Assembly: GCA_937934275.1 (NCBI GenBank)
Contig: CALHAM010000028.1
Coordinates: 1-54,923 of the forward strand
Source: an uncultured Saprospiraceae bacterium
GTDB taxonomy: Bacteria > Bacteroidota > Bacteroidia > Chitinophagales > Saprospiraceae
Direction of reading: 5' to 3'
DNA: 54,923 nucleotides
In this document: positions 43,801 to 51,137 of the stretch, in pieces
Position numbering within the stretch: position 1 is the stretch's first letter
Layout of the letters: every line of letters starts with the position of its first letter
Made by a program: the position numbers and the translations under genes
Notes under the pieces: generated by a model
Database searches by the model: none
Told to the model about the DNA's origin: nothing
What the model saw: only the letters and a program-made list of their open reading frames with translations

Positions 43801-46461
43801 ATTATCGGTGCTGAAGTTGTTGACCTGGCTAGGGTTCACAGTAACAGTACCGGCATTATTCAAATAGGCCGTAATGTTCTTACACTGAGCGTTAGGCGCT
43901 TGTGTATCCACAATTTGGACAGTAAAACTATGCACGCGCACATTGCCGGCGCCATCGGTGGCCGTATAAGTTACCGTCGTGTTGCCAAAGGGGAAGAACG
44001 AACCTGGCGAGTGAGTTTTGGTTACGGTTACAGGAGGCGTGCAGGCATCTGCAAAGGTCGGCTCTACCCAGCTGACCTGCGCTGTACATCCACCGAGGTT
44101 GGCATTGGCCGTAATCGTCGAACCAGCCGCTTGGCCCACGCCCGTCCAGTCGGGAGGCGTATTATCGGAAACGTTTACCGAGAAGTTGCACACCGCGTTA
44201 TTTCCTGAGGCATCCGTAACCGTATACGTTACCGTCGTAACGCCCGAATTGAAGGCCTGAGTTAAGGGCACAGAGCCAGTGCCAGTGCCTGAGGTGGCGC
44301 CCGTCAGTTGCCAGCTCACACTGCTGCCTGGGCAATTGTCGAAGTATTGTCCGGGCGACAGCGGTGCTACCCCTGGATTTAAGTCAATACCCGTTACTCC
44401 TACGGCCGTACAGCCCATATTGGTAGTTACGGTCTTACTACCCGGACACAGCACAGTGGGAGCGAGGTTATCTACAACATCTATAGTAGCCGTACACGTC
44501 GAGGTATTACTGGCCAAATCTTGAGCCGTGAGCGTTACAGTGTGCGTACCCGGTAGGTCGGCACAGGTGAAGGCTGTAATGTCAATGGTCAGCGTATCTA
44601 AACCGCAGTTGTCGAACGAGCCGTTATCCACCTGGTTCGCCGTTAAAGTGGCAGAGCCATTTGCATCTAAGGGTAAGGTGATGACACTGGGTTTGCATTT
44701 CGCCACTGGCGGCACATTTTCAAGCACATTGACGACGATGGAGTCCACCGTCTTGTTGCCAACGGCGTCGCTCCAGGTGTAATAAATAACGGTCTGACCT
44801 ACTGGGAACGACAGTGTAGCCGCAGCGCCAAAGATGAAAGCCATGCGGCCTGACGTCGGGTTGAAAGCCGGAATTGAGCTGAAAAACGCAGGATCCACCA
44901 CGCCGTTGACCACCGCTGGCCCCTCCGTGAGCGTTACAGGCAGAGAACAGTCGGCCGGGTTGTGGAAGAAAAAGCCTGGGTATTCGTAGGTAACCGTCTT
45001 GGAGCAATCCCCCGGTGTTACGTTGACCGTAATGACCTGACTCTCCGGCAAAGGCGCTACTGGACCATCAGGAGCGGTAATATCCACTACGGTCAGCGCC
45101 AGAGAACACGTCGCCGTATTAGCAGCGCCATCAGTAGCCGTCCAAGTAATCACCGTTAAACCCAATGGGAAGACCGCTCCATTTAAGGTAGCCATGCCAT
45201 CGTAATCATTCACCACAGAGACCAGCGGAGGGCAGTTGTCGTTGGCGCTGGTGTAGTCCAACTCGGTGCCAGCCGTATAGTCGCAAGCGGGAGGCATTGA
45301 GGCAGATACCGTTAGGGAAGCCGGGCATACAATAGTGGGAGGTTCGTTATCTGCTACCGTAACCACAAACATACAGCTGCTCGTGTTGCCGGCAGCATCG
45401 CTAACTTCTAAGGTTACCGTAGTTGTACCTAAAGAAAATGTTGCCGTTATCGTGTCGTTAATACCAGTTAAAGGCGAAGCAGCAGGCGTAGCTCCAGGAG
45501 CCATCCAAGTTAATGCTGTCACGGCGCAGTTGTCCGTGTAATTTGCTGAAGGTATGGGGATAGAGGCGTTTCGCGTACAAACCCCTGGATCGGTGAAGTA
45601 AGAAGCATTGGGAGGGCAGGTAATGCTCGGATCTTCGTCATCGCTTACCGTAACGGTTGTCGTGGTACTAAACCGAAATACTCCTCTCTCGTAGACAAAA
45701 TAGGTTACGGTTGTTGTTCCCACGTAGAAGGTATCCAACCCTGCATCCCAGACGGGAGGAAAAAGAAATACTAAAGGCGCTGGCAATGGGCCTTTTGTAG
45801 TAGCCCCCGTAAGCGTATATGTCACCGTAATAGAGTCTGGGCAGTTGTCTTCAAAACAGCCTGTACCTGGGAAAAAGCCACAAAAGCCGGGTAGTTCTCC
45901 ATTAATAGCGATATCCTGACCACTCCAGGTGTTAAGGTCGCTCACCCAGCAGTCGCCGGTGCCATCATCCGAGGTGTTGGCTACAGCAGTAGGTACCGGA
46001 TTCATCATGACCGGTGGTGTATTGTCTATAATAGTAACTTGCAATCTAACTGCCTGGCTTTCCCCGAAGGGATTTATACTCATGGTGCCGCTCGTGCCGT
46101 CGTTGATGGCTACCCAAATCGTGAAAGGTGCTACCGTATGCGAGCAATCAAAATACAAAACCGCTGGGTTCATCGGGTCAAAAAACGCCGTCTTTAGGGA
46201 GTCGACATAGAAGCGCACGTGATCATCGCTGACTGGCGTACAGGGTGCAACGCTCGTAACACCGGAACCTACTACCACATTATAGTCTAACGTAGCGGTA
46301 CCGAGTAGCGGGTCTAAAGTAAGGTTGATGGGTACCGGATTGGGGAAGCCCGGCCAGGTAATGGAGCAAGGCTGGGCAGGCAGTTTTACTACAACGGTGA
46401 GCAAAAAAGCCAAAGGGGCAACTGCTCCAAGCAGCCACCGCCGCGTCGAGGTACTGTTCAT
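37894..46461 (-). CDS. Giant HYR-repeat surface protein with SprB-repeat, cohesin-like, dockerin-like and T9SS type A modules
   Basis: 2855 residues from ATG 46461 (signal peptide ...LLTVVVKLPAQ); an in-frame ATG at 46533 lengthens the start by 24. Order: unique N-terminal domain to about 145; about 22 HYR or HYR-related repeats at about 147-2212; an SprB-type repeat about 2215-2288 (GGSGNFLFVWSTGDST, ITGLPPGIYYVTATD); cohesin-like module about 2289-2427; short beta domain about 2435-2498; dockerin-like domain about 2500-2610 with Ca-loop DINNNGAVDIVD and FVAVRMGDVTGNA; second cohesin-like module about 2624-2755; type A sorting domain about 2771-2855 (LYQNQPNPFREHTLIHF). It should be exported by T9SS and attached to the surface. 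Binding partner is not known. Confidence 0.88.
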   Translation of the reverse strand: MNSTSTRRWLLGAVAPLAFLLTVVVKLPAQPCSITWPGFPNPVPINLTLDPLLGTATLDYNVVVGSGVTSVAPCTPVSDDHVRFYVDSLKTAFFDPMNPAVLYFDCSHTVAPFTIWVAINDGTSGTMSINPFGESQAVRLQVTIIDNTPPVMMNPVPTAVANTSDDGTGDCWVSDLNTWSGQDIAINGELPGFCGFFPGTGCFEDNCPDSITVTYTLTGATTKGPLPAPLVFLFPPVWDAGLDTFYVGTTTVTYFVYERGVFRFSTTTTVTVSDDEDPSITCPPNASYFTDPGVCTRNASIPIPSANYTDNCAVTALTWMAPGATPAASPLTGINDTITATFSLGTTTVTLEVSDAAGNTSSCMFVVTVADNEPPTIVCPASLTVSASMPPACDYTAGTELDYTSANDNCPPLVSVVNDYDGMATLNGAVFPLGLTVITWTATDGAANTATCSLALTVVDITAPDGPVAPLPESQVITVNVTPGDCSKTVTYEYPGFFFHNPADCSLPVTLTEGPAVVNGVVDPAFFSSIPAFNPTSGRMAFIFGAAATLSFPVGQTVIYYTWSDAVGNKTVDSIVVNVLENVPPVAKCKPSVITLPLDANGSATLTANQVDNGSFDNCGLDTLTIDITAFTCADLPGTHTVTLTAQDLASNTSTCTATIDVVDNLAPTVLCPGSKTVTTNMGCTAVGVTGIDLNPGVAPLSPGQYFDNCPGSSVSWQLTGATSGTGTGSVPLTQAFNSGVTTVTYTVTDASGNNAVCNFSVNVSDNTPPDWTGVGQAAGSTITANANLGGCTAQVSWVEPTFADACTPPVTVTKTHSPGSFFPFGNTTVTYTATDGAGNVRVHSFTVQIVDTQAPNAQCKNITAYLNNAGTVTVNPSQVNNFSTDNCFFNFTSASVSYDCADLGPNIYTLEITDGSGNTATCVATVTVSDTIKPVASCQAIPTIDLDASGNFSLAATAVNNASTDNTVPPCVLTYDIAVDGGSFTNTFNFMCSHLGNRLLTLRVTDAAGNTATCTQISLVRDVTPPTISAPADKTIECDESNLPVNTGLPTGIADNCDLNPTVTLLPDITLPGGCANAYTLIRTWQVADASGNTNTTSQTIVVQDSQKPVFNIQTAFYIDTDDPNFCDAPLTLQLTQDSVSDNCTVFSTLDIKYTIDYPTPSYSYMDVSTPVSGATIPSGHWPIGTSVVTWFVTDECNNTASTTVTVVVTDTQAPIFTNGYDTLCGKAFVLPNTTNACSNLFTWARPNFSFGHVADCLNFTVAENISNATVQSALNLTNPFNYFAPFPFQFFPSAQFPVGITTVSYTATDANGNKNTCSFTVEIQDTQAPTLTCPPNQTLSATCPDAAIPNYTNLVSVSDNCPANVALTQSIPPGTTLGAIFAPNPPLAGDQFTLTMTGNDGYNTSSCSFVVTLQDGQAPVPVLATLPDLVDSCGSLIVFAPKALDPCNPLADTIYGTPSTPVGTFLNTNPPSYQLNPGNYVITWVYNDGNGNISTQPQNITVLNDVFPPVAICVSNLTVDLHPTTGKAPINPMALNNGSYDPNLCGPLTFSASPDTVNCSHVGTTTITLTVRDHKNNPATCTTTVTVRDVTPPTISGVPANVTLEACDTIPTAPQLIASDNCAGTYPVTATETSTQTGSGFQHYNYVITRTWTTADASGNSVTVSQTIVVKDTKKPQFVGAPDTVIVVTDAARTTCDDTVNVNVLPFVTDCATGADLTVTNNKEPGDGGDLSAIFTVGTHTVIFTATDVSGNVQTKAVTVVVKDGTQPTAVCINGVSASLQPSGFVVVTTTQFNNNSYDNCPGPLDFKIQRLDKLPLQTPSNTLTYDCADADGVTQHPVKLFVTDPAGNMSMCETYIVIQDNVNPTITLCPNDKTVLCTDNLSPSIHGTISVNDNCPANLTISYEDISAPNDDSLNIACYLLKRVWTVTDLAGNDATCVQTFSVIDTVAPILSQYPPNVTLTCDQTLAPPIAVTASDACTPFVGVTFVQDTIAKAMGPCGNYSYTIQRTRSAVDDCGNVTTHTNTITVVDNTPPTFPGLPDTIVVKSSNFINTNNCLIPVTLDVENLIVDCAPVAEMAITNNAPHGNGTTNASGNYEAGTYKIIFTAIDPCGNQGKDSVIVVVIDDSKPTVICNNNVVVSLGSNGTATLQPQDIDLGSTDNCGIDTMFLSKSVFDCTNLGVNSVTLTVVDNSGNSNVCTVDVQVSLGSGVGFTLSVSSTPESSLGAHDGQATAAASGGSGNFLFVWSTGDSTATITGLPPGIYYVTATDLNSGCMRTDSVTVEPGPSLTITAGMGGGQQGATIQIPVTVDHFQNMLGMSFTLQVDNTVVGNITGATATGALPGTLTLNVVGNFLTVSWAGPGTPVSLPNGSVIFNIDVQLGMAPVGSTSPLSFVNSPTIISFQQDSSGTPVSILANLIPGLVKIDSAASPDLEVAGDIKTWWGGGTPVPNVNVALTGTVSATQTTGMAGAYSFNVPFGANTTVTPSKSVTSNFSAGINVGDLLAIQNHAASVLLLANPYQWVAGDINNNGAVDIVDYLLVQQLILGTVQHYSNGAPDWKFIPADYVFPSPNPLLPPFPQAISHTSLAASMLSDNFVAVRMGDVTGNAPVNNVQNPVQDRQGETFFFRLEDRPLRAGEVVSVPFRAKDFVERQAYQLTMAFDPAALELADVQPGALPGLNMNNFGLAYVEEGYLTHLWVGQVPLTLADDEVLFTLTFRVREDRAALSNVLRPSSQITAAEALDEAGNILPIAFDFAKTTRIETPTVSETFALYQNQPNPFREHTLIHFRLPQAGRAELRIFSAQGHLVKTMVGSFDAGHNTVWLKNSDLGAPGVYWYELRTETHRDSKKMILTD

Positions 46462-46927
46462 GGTCGTAAAAATTGAGGATAAGGGAAGAAAAACAGAGGT
46501 GAGAACTCGGATTGAGGGTACCGTTTTTTGCATTGAGTGTGATCGGTTTGTGTGGAAAAAAGCATTATCTAAAAGCAGTAATAGGCTACCGGGTGAAAGA
46601 CTTCACTGGAGATGTACACGGGAAAAGCCAACTGCATTACAACCGACCGCAGGACAAAGGATTAACGGATTAAAAGCGGGGCGCAAGGTTACGCTAAAAA
46701 CGCCAGATACAACGGCTAATTTCTCAGCAAGGCGCGTAAGGGCGATCCAGAAATATCTGTCGTTTAGGCGCCAAAAACTATACCAATTCAGTGCTGCCTG
46801 AGCGGGAGTCAAAAAGTTTAACACGCGCCACTTAGCGTCTCTAAGCAGTTCGGTGTCGCCTTAAATGGCTGATTTTGAAAAGGTCATACACTCTAAGGCC
46901 CACGAGGCTCTGCGGTAAATAGCCGCC
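46462..46927 (-). other. 466-nt gap upstream of the HYR giant: leader with no supported gene
   Basis: Open frames in this stretch are short, differ in composition from neighbouring proteins, and carry no recognised motif. On the minus strand it contains a promoter-like pair (TTG 46712-46710, 18 nt, TAACCTTG 46691-46684), which would give a leader of more than 200 nt. An upstream in-frame ATG (46533) makes the first part possibly coding. No tRNA or riboswitch fold was recognised. Confidence 0.4.
46684..46712 (-). promoter_or_regulatory. Candidate promoter of the HYR giant gene
   Basis: Minus strand TTG (46712-46710) and TAACCTTG (46691-46684) separated by 18 nt approximate the Bacteroidota consensus; the -7 box has C for the first T of TTTG. 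It lies about 220 nt before ATG 46461. Confidence 0.3.
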
Positions 46928-48715
46928 TCAACGAATGGCAATGTCGTACGGAAGCCGGGCCTGAATGCCCCGGTTTTTGCGGACATCGCGCAACATTTGA
47001 TATACCGGGTAGAGCTCTCCTAAGTCAGAGCGCATCATCCAGGTGCGTACTTCGTCGTTGGAGCTGCCTTTGCGCGTGAGCTTCTCGATAAGTTGCTCCA
47101 GTGGCGTCTTGGTCGTTGGGTATTCGACGATGCGGTACTTCTCGATACCCGCGCGTTGGGCAGCGGCGCTCAGCGCGCGATCCAGTGTCCCCAAATCATC
47201 GATTAGGCCGATTTCTCGTGCCTTTTGCCCCGTCCAGACGCGTCCTTGAGCAATTTTGTGCACCTGTTCAGGCGTCATCTTACGGCCTTTGGCTACCCGC
47301 TCTAAGAAATCTGCATAGATGCGGTCTATCTGCCCTTGGATAAGCCGACTTTCGTCGGGCGATAGATCGAAGAACAGCGTTCCGAAGGCCGAGTACTGCT
47401 GAGTGCGCACCGTATCAGCAGTGATGCCCAATTTGTTCTTCATGGTGTTTTGCAAGATGGGAAGGACAGCAAAGACCCCAATGGAACCTGTGATGGTCGT
47501 AGGTTCGGCAAAGATGCTATCGGCTTGGCAAGCGATGTAATAACCTCCTGAGGCCGCCACATCGCCCATGCTAACCATGACGGGTTTGCCTGCCTCACGG
47601 CATAAAACTATCTCGCGCAGAATGTTTTCGCTAGCCAGCACACTGCCCCCCGGCGAGTTAATGCGCAGCACAACGGCCTTTATGGCCTTATCTTGCCGAA
47701 TGCGGCGCAGCATTTTTACGTAAGGCCCATCCAGTACCTCGCCCGGCATGCTTTCGTCGCCATCGGAAATGGAACCTTCTGCATAGATTACGGCGATTTT
47801 GTCCTTGTTTTTCAGATCGATTTTCCTGACGCGAGCTTCAAAATAGTCTTCAATTTTGATACGGGATAGCTTGTCCTCCTTGCTTAGCCCTAACCGTTCC
47901 TTTAGGCGTTCTAAAACTTCATCTTCGTAGGCTAAGCGATCCACCAGCCGACTATTGAGCGCACCTTCCGGCGTGCGTCCCTCAAAGTTATCAGCGATTC
48001 GGCGCAACTCTTGCGCTGGAATGTTGCGACTAGCACCAATGTGGGCAATCATCTCCTCGTAAAGTGCCGCTACATATTCGCGCACCTGCAGGCGGTTTTC
48101 ATCGCTCATCTTATCCAGGCGAAATGGCTCGGTAGCGCTTTTGAATTTCCCGGCATAAAAGACGCGCATTTGCACGTCTAACTTATCCAACATGCCCTTA
48201 AAGAATAGAATTGTGCTCGACAGGCCGCGGAAATCCACCCCACCAATTGGATTGACCAATACCTCGTCGGCCACCGAGGCCAAATAGTAGCTGCTCTGAC
48301 TATACACGTGAGCATAAGACACCACGAATTTGCCCGACGACCGGAAATCTTCTAAAGCTTTGCGCAACGCGTTGTATGAAGCCCAGCCCATGGAGGGCAT
48401 AGTTTTGCTGAGGTAAATACCTTTAATGTCTGGGTCTTCCTTGGCTCGCCGAATGGCCCGGATCAAGTCGTGCAGGCCAAGGATATCTTTTTGTTCGAGT
48501 TCGAAGGGCGAAAACGATATGTTGTTGGTCTTTTCTGGAACGAAGTGGTCTATTGAGATCTCGAGTACTGAGTTTGGTTTAATCTCTACTTTGGCTTTTT
48601 CTAAGCCTTCAGAAATTAAGCTAGTAAGGGAGCCAATGGCTACAAAAAAAAGCAGTAACAGAGCTAAAAAGGTCCCTAAGCAAGAAGCAAATAGAAATTT
48701 GAAAAATTGGCTCAT
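46928..48715 (-). CDS. sppA: Signal peptide peptidase SppA, 67K type
   Basis: A 595-residue membrane-anchored serine protease that degrades cleaved signal peptides. One N-terminal span (FLFASCLGTFLALLLLFFVA) is followed by two tandem S49 domains. The catalytic Lys is in the first domain (Lys192 in KFKSATEPF) and the Ser in the second (Ser389 in GDVAASGGYYIA). This is the split-dyad architecture of the E. coli long form. RINSPGGSVLASE is the conserved segment before the Ser. ATG 48715 is preferred; the frame continues to a TTG three codons upstream. It is 91 nt downstream of the ferredoxin gene on the same strand. Confidence 0.93.
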   Translation of the reverse strand: MSQFFKFLFASCLGTFLALLLLFFVAIGSLTSLISEGLEKAKVEIKPNSVLEISIDHFVPEKTNNISFSPFELEQKDILGLHDLIRAIRRAKEDPDIKGIYLSKTMPSMGWASYNALRKALEDFRSSGKFVVSYAHVYSQSSYYLASVADEVLVNPIGGVDFRGLSSTILFFKGMLDKLDVQMRVFYAGKFKSATEPFRLDKMSDENRLQVREYVAALYEEMIAHIGASRNIPAQELRRIADNFEGRTPEGALNSRLVDRLAYEDEVLERLKERLGLSKEDKLSRIKIEDYFEARVRKIDLKNKDKIAVIYAEGSISDGDESMPGEVLDGPYVKMLRRIRQDKAIKAVVLRINSPGGSVLASENILREIVLCREAGKPVMVSMGDVAASGGYYIACQADSIFAEPTTITGSIGVFAVLPILQNTMKNKLGITADTVRTQQYSAFGTLFFDLSPDESRLIQGQIDRIYADFLERVAKGRKMTPEQVHKIAQGRVWTGQKAREIGLIDDLGTLDRALSAAAQRAGIEKYRIVEYPTTKTPLEQLIEKLTRKGSSNDEVRTWMMRSDLGELYPVYQMLRDVRKNRGIQARLPYDIAIR

Positions 48716-48806
48716 AGCGCGCAAAGAGTTGAAGTCTTACGAAGCAGAAGCGCAAAGAACAGAGAAAATAGAGGTATCCTCTGCTAAAATTAGATGAAAA
48801 CTTGTT

Positions 48807-49136
48807 TTATTCCGACTCGGGGGCCAGTTCAACCCTTAAGCCTTCTAACTCGTCGCGCAAGCGTATTTGGCAACTCAGGCGGCTGTTGGTCTTTACGAAG
48901 AAAGCTGAGTCGAGCGCGGCCAGTTCGTCGTCCGACGGTGGCGGCAACTCGTGTTCGCTCAAGACATATACATGGCAAGTAGAGCACAGGGCCATACCTC
49001 CGCAGGTGCCCTTCACGGGAAGGCCATAGCTCTTGCATAGTTCCATGAGACTCAGGCCCATGTCAGTGGGTGCTTCCAGGCAATGGGTATGGTTTTCGCG
49101 GTCAATAACCGTAATGGTGATGACGTGTTCGGGCAT
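48807..49136 (-). CDS. [2Fe-2S] ferredoxin, adrenodoxin-like
   Basis: A 109-residue ferredoxin with the plant/adrenodoxin-type cluster motif CGGMALCSTCHVYV (three cysteines) and the fourth Cys in RLSCQIRL. The N-terminus (ITITVIDRENHTHCLEAP) forms the usual beta-grasp start and MGLSLMELCKSYGLPVKG the helix before the cluster. It begins 24 nt after a ferredoxin-NADP reductase gene on the same strand, so these two are very probably redox partners. The final acceptor (for example a hydroxylase or Fe-S assembly) is not in the window. Confidence 0.92.
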   Translation of the reverse strand: MPEHVITITVIDRENHTHCLEAPTDMGLSLMELCKSYGLPVKGTCGGMALCSTCHVYVLSEHELPPPSDDELAALDSAFFVKTNSRLSCQIRLRDELEGLRVELAPESE

Positions 49137-49160
49137 GAGCGAGGCAAGAGGCAGTTTGGA

Positions 49161-50204
49161 TTAGGCCGGTGTTTCCACAGGTAGCCCTTCGATACCGGTA
49201 ACGGTGGTGTATTTGAAAGAGAGTTTTTTGTCCGGAAAGGCTACTTTAAACGCCGACTGGCAGGCCAGTGTGGCTTCGTGAAAACCGCACAGGATGAGTT
49301 TCAATTTACCCGGATAGGTATTAATATCGCCAATAGCAAACACGCCCGGCAAGTTGGTACTATAATCGTAAGTGTTTACTAAAATGGCGCCGTCTTGCAG
49401 GTGTAGCCCCCACTCGTCGATGGGGCCAAGTTTGGGCGTCAAGCCGAAGAGAGGCAGAAAATAGTCGGTATCCACCTCGAAGGCGCCATCGGTATCGTGC
49501 TGAATGGTTACTCGCTCCAGTCGTCCATTGCCCGTTAGCCCTACTACCTGTGCATTAGTGATAAGGCGGATGCGGCCCTCCTGAGCTAAGCGTTGCACTT
49601 TTTCTACCGAATCGGGAGCACCGCGGAACTCACTGCGCCGATGCACGAGGATGAGCGACTTAGCTTCATCGGCCAGGTAAATGGTCCAGTCTAAAGCCGA
49701 ATCGCCACCGCCTGCAATCACAACGCGCTGGCCGCGATAATCTTCGGGGTTGCGCACGTAATAGGCTACACCGCGCCCATTTTCGTAATCGGCAAGGTTG
49801 CCAATGGGCGGTTTGCGAGGCTCGAACGAGCCTAATCCCCCAGCGATAAACACCACAGGAGCCACGTGCACCGTACCTCGGTCCGTAACGACGCACCAAC
49901 GACCATCGGCTTGGCGCTCTAACTTTTGAGCGCGTTCGCCCAACGTGAAACCCGGGCGAAATGGCTCAATCTGTTTTAACAGGTTTTTCACTAAATCGCC
50001 CGCTAACACACTGGGATAACCCGGTATGTCGTAAATAGGCTTCTTTGGGTAAATTTCGGTCAATTGCCCGCCGGGCTGGGGCAAGACATCGATCAGGTGG
50101 CACCGCATTTTCAGCAGCCCCGCCTCAAAAACAGCGAACAAACCCACCGGCCCAGCGCCAATGATAATGATGTCGGTCTCGATATACGTGGAATTCATGC
50201 CCAT
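49161..50204 (-). CDS. Thioredoxin-reductase-like ferredoxin-NADP+ reductase
   Basis: A 347-residue flavoprotein. The FAD-binding motif is IIIGAGPVGLFAVFEAG near the start and the NADP(H) domain has VVIAGGGDSALDWTIYLAD. FAD-contact motif GVFAIGDINTYPGKLKLI closes the fold. The redox CxxC of thioredoxin reductase, normally before GDSA, is absent, which marks it as the TrxR-like FNR. It passes electrons between NADPH and the downstream [2Fe-2S] ferredoxin. The start is ATG 50204, preceded by AGGAGG with 7-nt spacing, an unusually clear Shine-Dalgarno for Bacteroidota. A second ATG lies at 50198. Confidence 0.92.
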   Translation of the reverse strand: MGMNSTYIETDIIIIGAGPVGLFAVFEAGLLKMRCHLIDVLPQPGGQLTEIYPKKPIYDIPGYPSVLAGDLVKNLLKQIEPFRPGFTLGERAQKLERQADGRWCVVTDRGTVHVAPVVFIAGGLGSFEPRKPPIGNLADYENGRGVAYYVRNPEDYRGQRVVIAGGGDSALDWTIYLADEAKSLILVHRRSEFRGAPDSVEKVQRLAQEGRIRLITNAQVVGLTGNGRLERVTIQHDTDGAFEVDTDYFLPLFGLTPKLGPIDEWGLHLQDGAILVNTYDYSTNLPGVFAIGDINTYPGKLKLILCGFHEATLACQSAFKVAFPDKKLSFKYTTVTGIEGLPVETPA

Positions 50205-50294
50205 GAAATACCCTCCTGAAAAAATGTGCGGCAAAGGTCAGAACCAGCGTTAAGGGTTTTGAGTGGTTTTGATTGCTCAATAGAGTGACATCCA

Positions 50295-51074
50295 TCATTT
50301 GCCTTGAAAATGGGCCGTGCGCTTCTCGATGAAGGCGCTGACACCTTCGCGAAAGTCCTCCGTGTCGCAGCAGGCTCCAAAAGCTGCTGCCTCTAGGGTA
50401 AGGCCATCTGCTTCAGCGGAAAAATAAGCATTGACGCACTCGATGATTTTGGCAATGGCTACAGGGGCTTTTGCAGCAATCTTCTCAACCATCTCGCACG
50501 CTTTAGCCACTTCTTGCCCAGACGACACCACGCAGTTGACCAAGCCCAACCGCAAGGCTTCTTCCGCCCCAATCATGTCGGCCGTCATTAGCAACTCCAG
50601 CGCCTTGCTGCGGCCTATGTATCGAATTAACCGCTGTGTGCCACCGTAGCCCGGTATCAGACCTAAGTTTACCTCAGGCTGCCCAAAGCGGGCGCGCTCA
50701 CCCGCTACGCGCAGGTGGCAGGCCATAGCCAATTCGCACCCCCCACCTAAGGCAAAGCCTTGAACAGCGGCGACTACCGGGCGCGGAAACCGCTCAATGA
50801 GGTCGAACACCTCCTGGCCATTGCGCGCAAAAGCTGCGCCCTCGGCAGCGTTTAGGCGGCTGAACTCCGTAATGTCGGCGCCTGCCACAAAAGCCTTCTC
50901 GCCAGCGCCAGTGAGAACAACACCTTTTAGGCCCGCTGTCTTTGGTGCTTCTTCGCTGAAAAAGTGACGCAGCTCGCTCATCGTCGCCGTGTTTAGCGCA
51001 TTCAGCGCCTTCTCGCGGCTGATGGTTACTACGGCAATACCGGCCTGGTTTTCGATGCGTAAATTTTCGTACAT
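50295..51074 (-). CDS. Enoyl-CoA hydratase/isomerase (crotonase family)
   Basis: A 259-residue crotonase-fold enzyme that adds water across the double bond of enoyl-CoA in beta-oxidation. Oxyanion-hole segments are KAFVAGADITEF and ALGGGCELAMACH. The two acid/base Glu residues of true hydratases are both present: GGGCEL and the FGQPEVNLGLIPGYGGTQRL segment. Length and motifs fit short-chain enoyl-CoA hydratase, although the exact acyl-CoA cannot be read from sequence. It lies between the acyltransferase and FNR genes on the same strand with gaps of 63 and 90 nt; the first gap contains short tandem repeats. Confidence 0.9.
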   Translation of the reverse strand: MYENLRIENQAGIAVVTISREKALNALNTATMSELRHFFSEEAPKTAGLKGVVLTGAGEKAFVAGADITEFSRLNAAEGAAFARNGQEVFDLIERFPRPVVAAVQGFALGGGCELAMACHLRVAGERARFGQPEVNLGLIPGYGGTQRLIRYIGRSKALELLMTADMIGAEEALRLGLVNCVVSSGQEVAKACEMVEKIAAKAPVAIAKIIECVNAYFSAEADGLTLEAAAFGACCDTEDFREGVSAFIEKRTAHFQGK

Positions 51075-51079
51075 GGGTG

Positions 51080-51134
51080 GGAGTGGAAAGTGGGAAGTGA
51101 AGAATGAAAGATGAAAAGTGAAAAGTGAAAAGTG
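51080..51134. repeat. Short tandem GAAAAGT repeats between plsB-like and enoyl-CoA hydratase genes
   Basis: Three perfect direct heptamers GAAAAGT (51113-51119, 51120-51126, 51127-51133) follow several degenerate relatives (GGAAAGT, GGGAAGT, GAAAGAT) from about 51083. The stretch is purine-only on the plus strand and fills the 63-nt gap. It may be a slippage-prone spacer altering expression of the downstream (minus-strand) hydratase gene. Confidence 0.7.
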
Positions 51135-51137
51135 GGG

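Noticed and set aside
39826-46026. Regular DNA repetition in the giant gene considered as a CRISPR array
   Set aside because: Units are about 250-300 bp, in frame, diverged and translate to HYR repeats; there are no short identical repeats with unique spacers.
34308-46801. Many plus-strand open frames of 60-210 codons opposite the two giant genes
   Set aside because: They are shadows of the repeated Thr/Val/Asn codons of the HYR repeats; none has a recognised domain.
46603-46824. 73-codon minus-strand frame in the leader of the HYR giant
   Set aside because: No signal peptide, motif or convincing start context; composition is unlike neighbouring proteins.
49161-50204. Thioredoxin reductase
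   Set aside because: The fold is right but the redox CxxC is absent and a [2Fe-2S] ferredoxin follows, so FNR is preferred.
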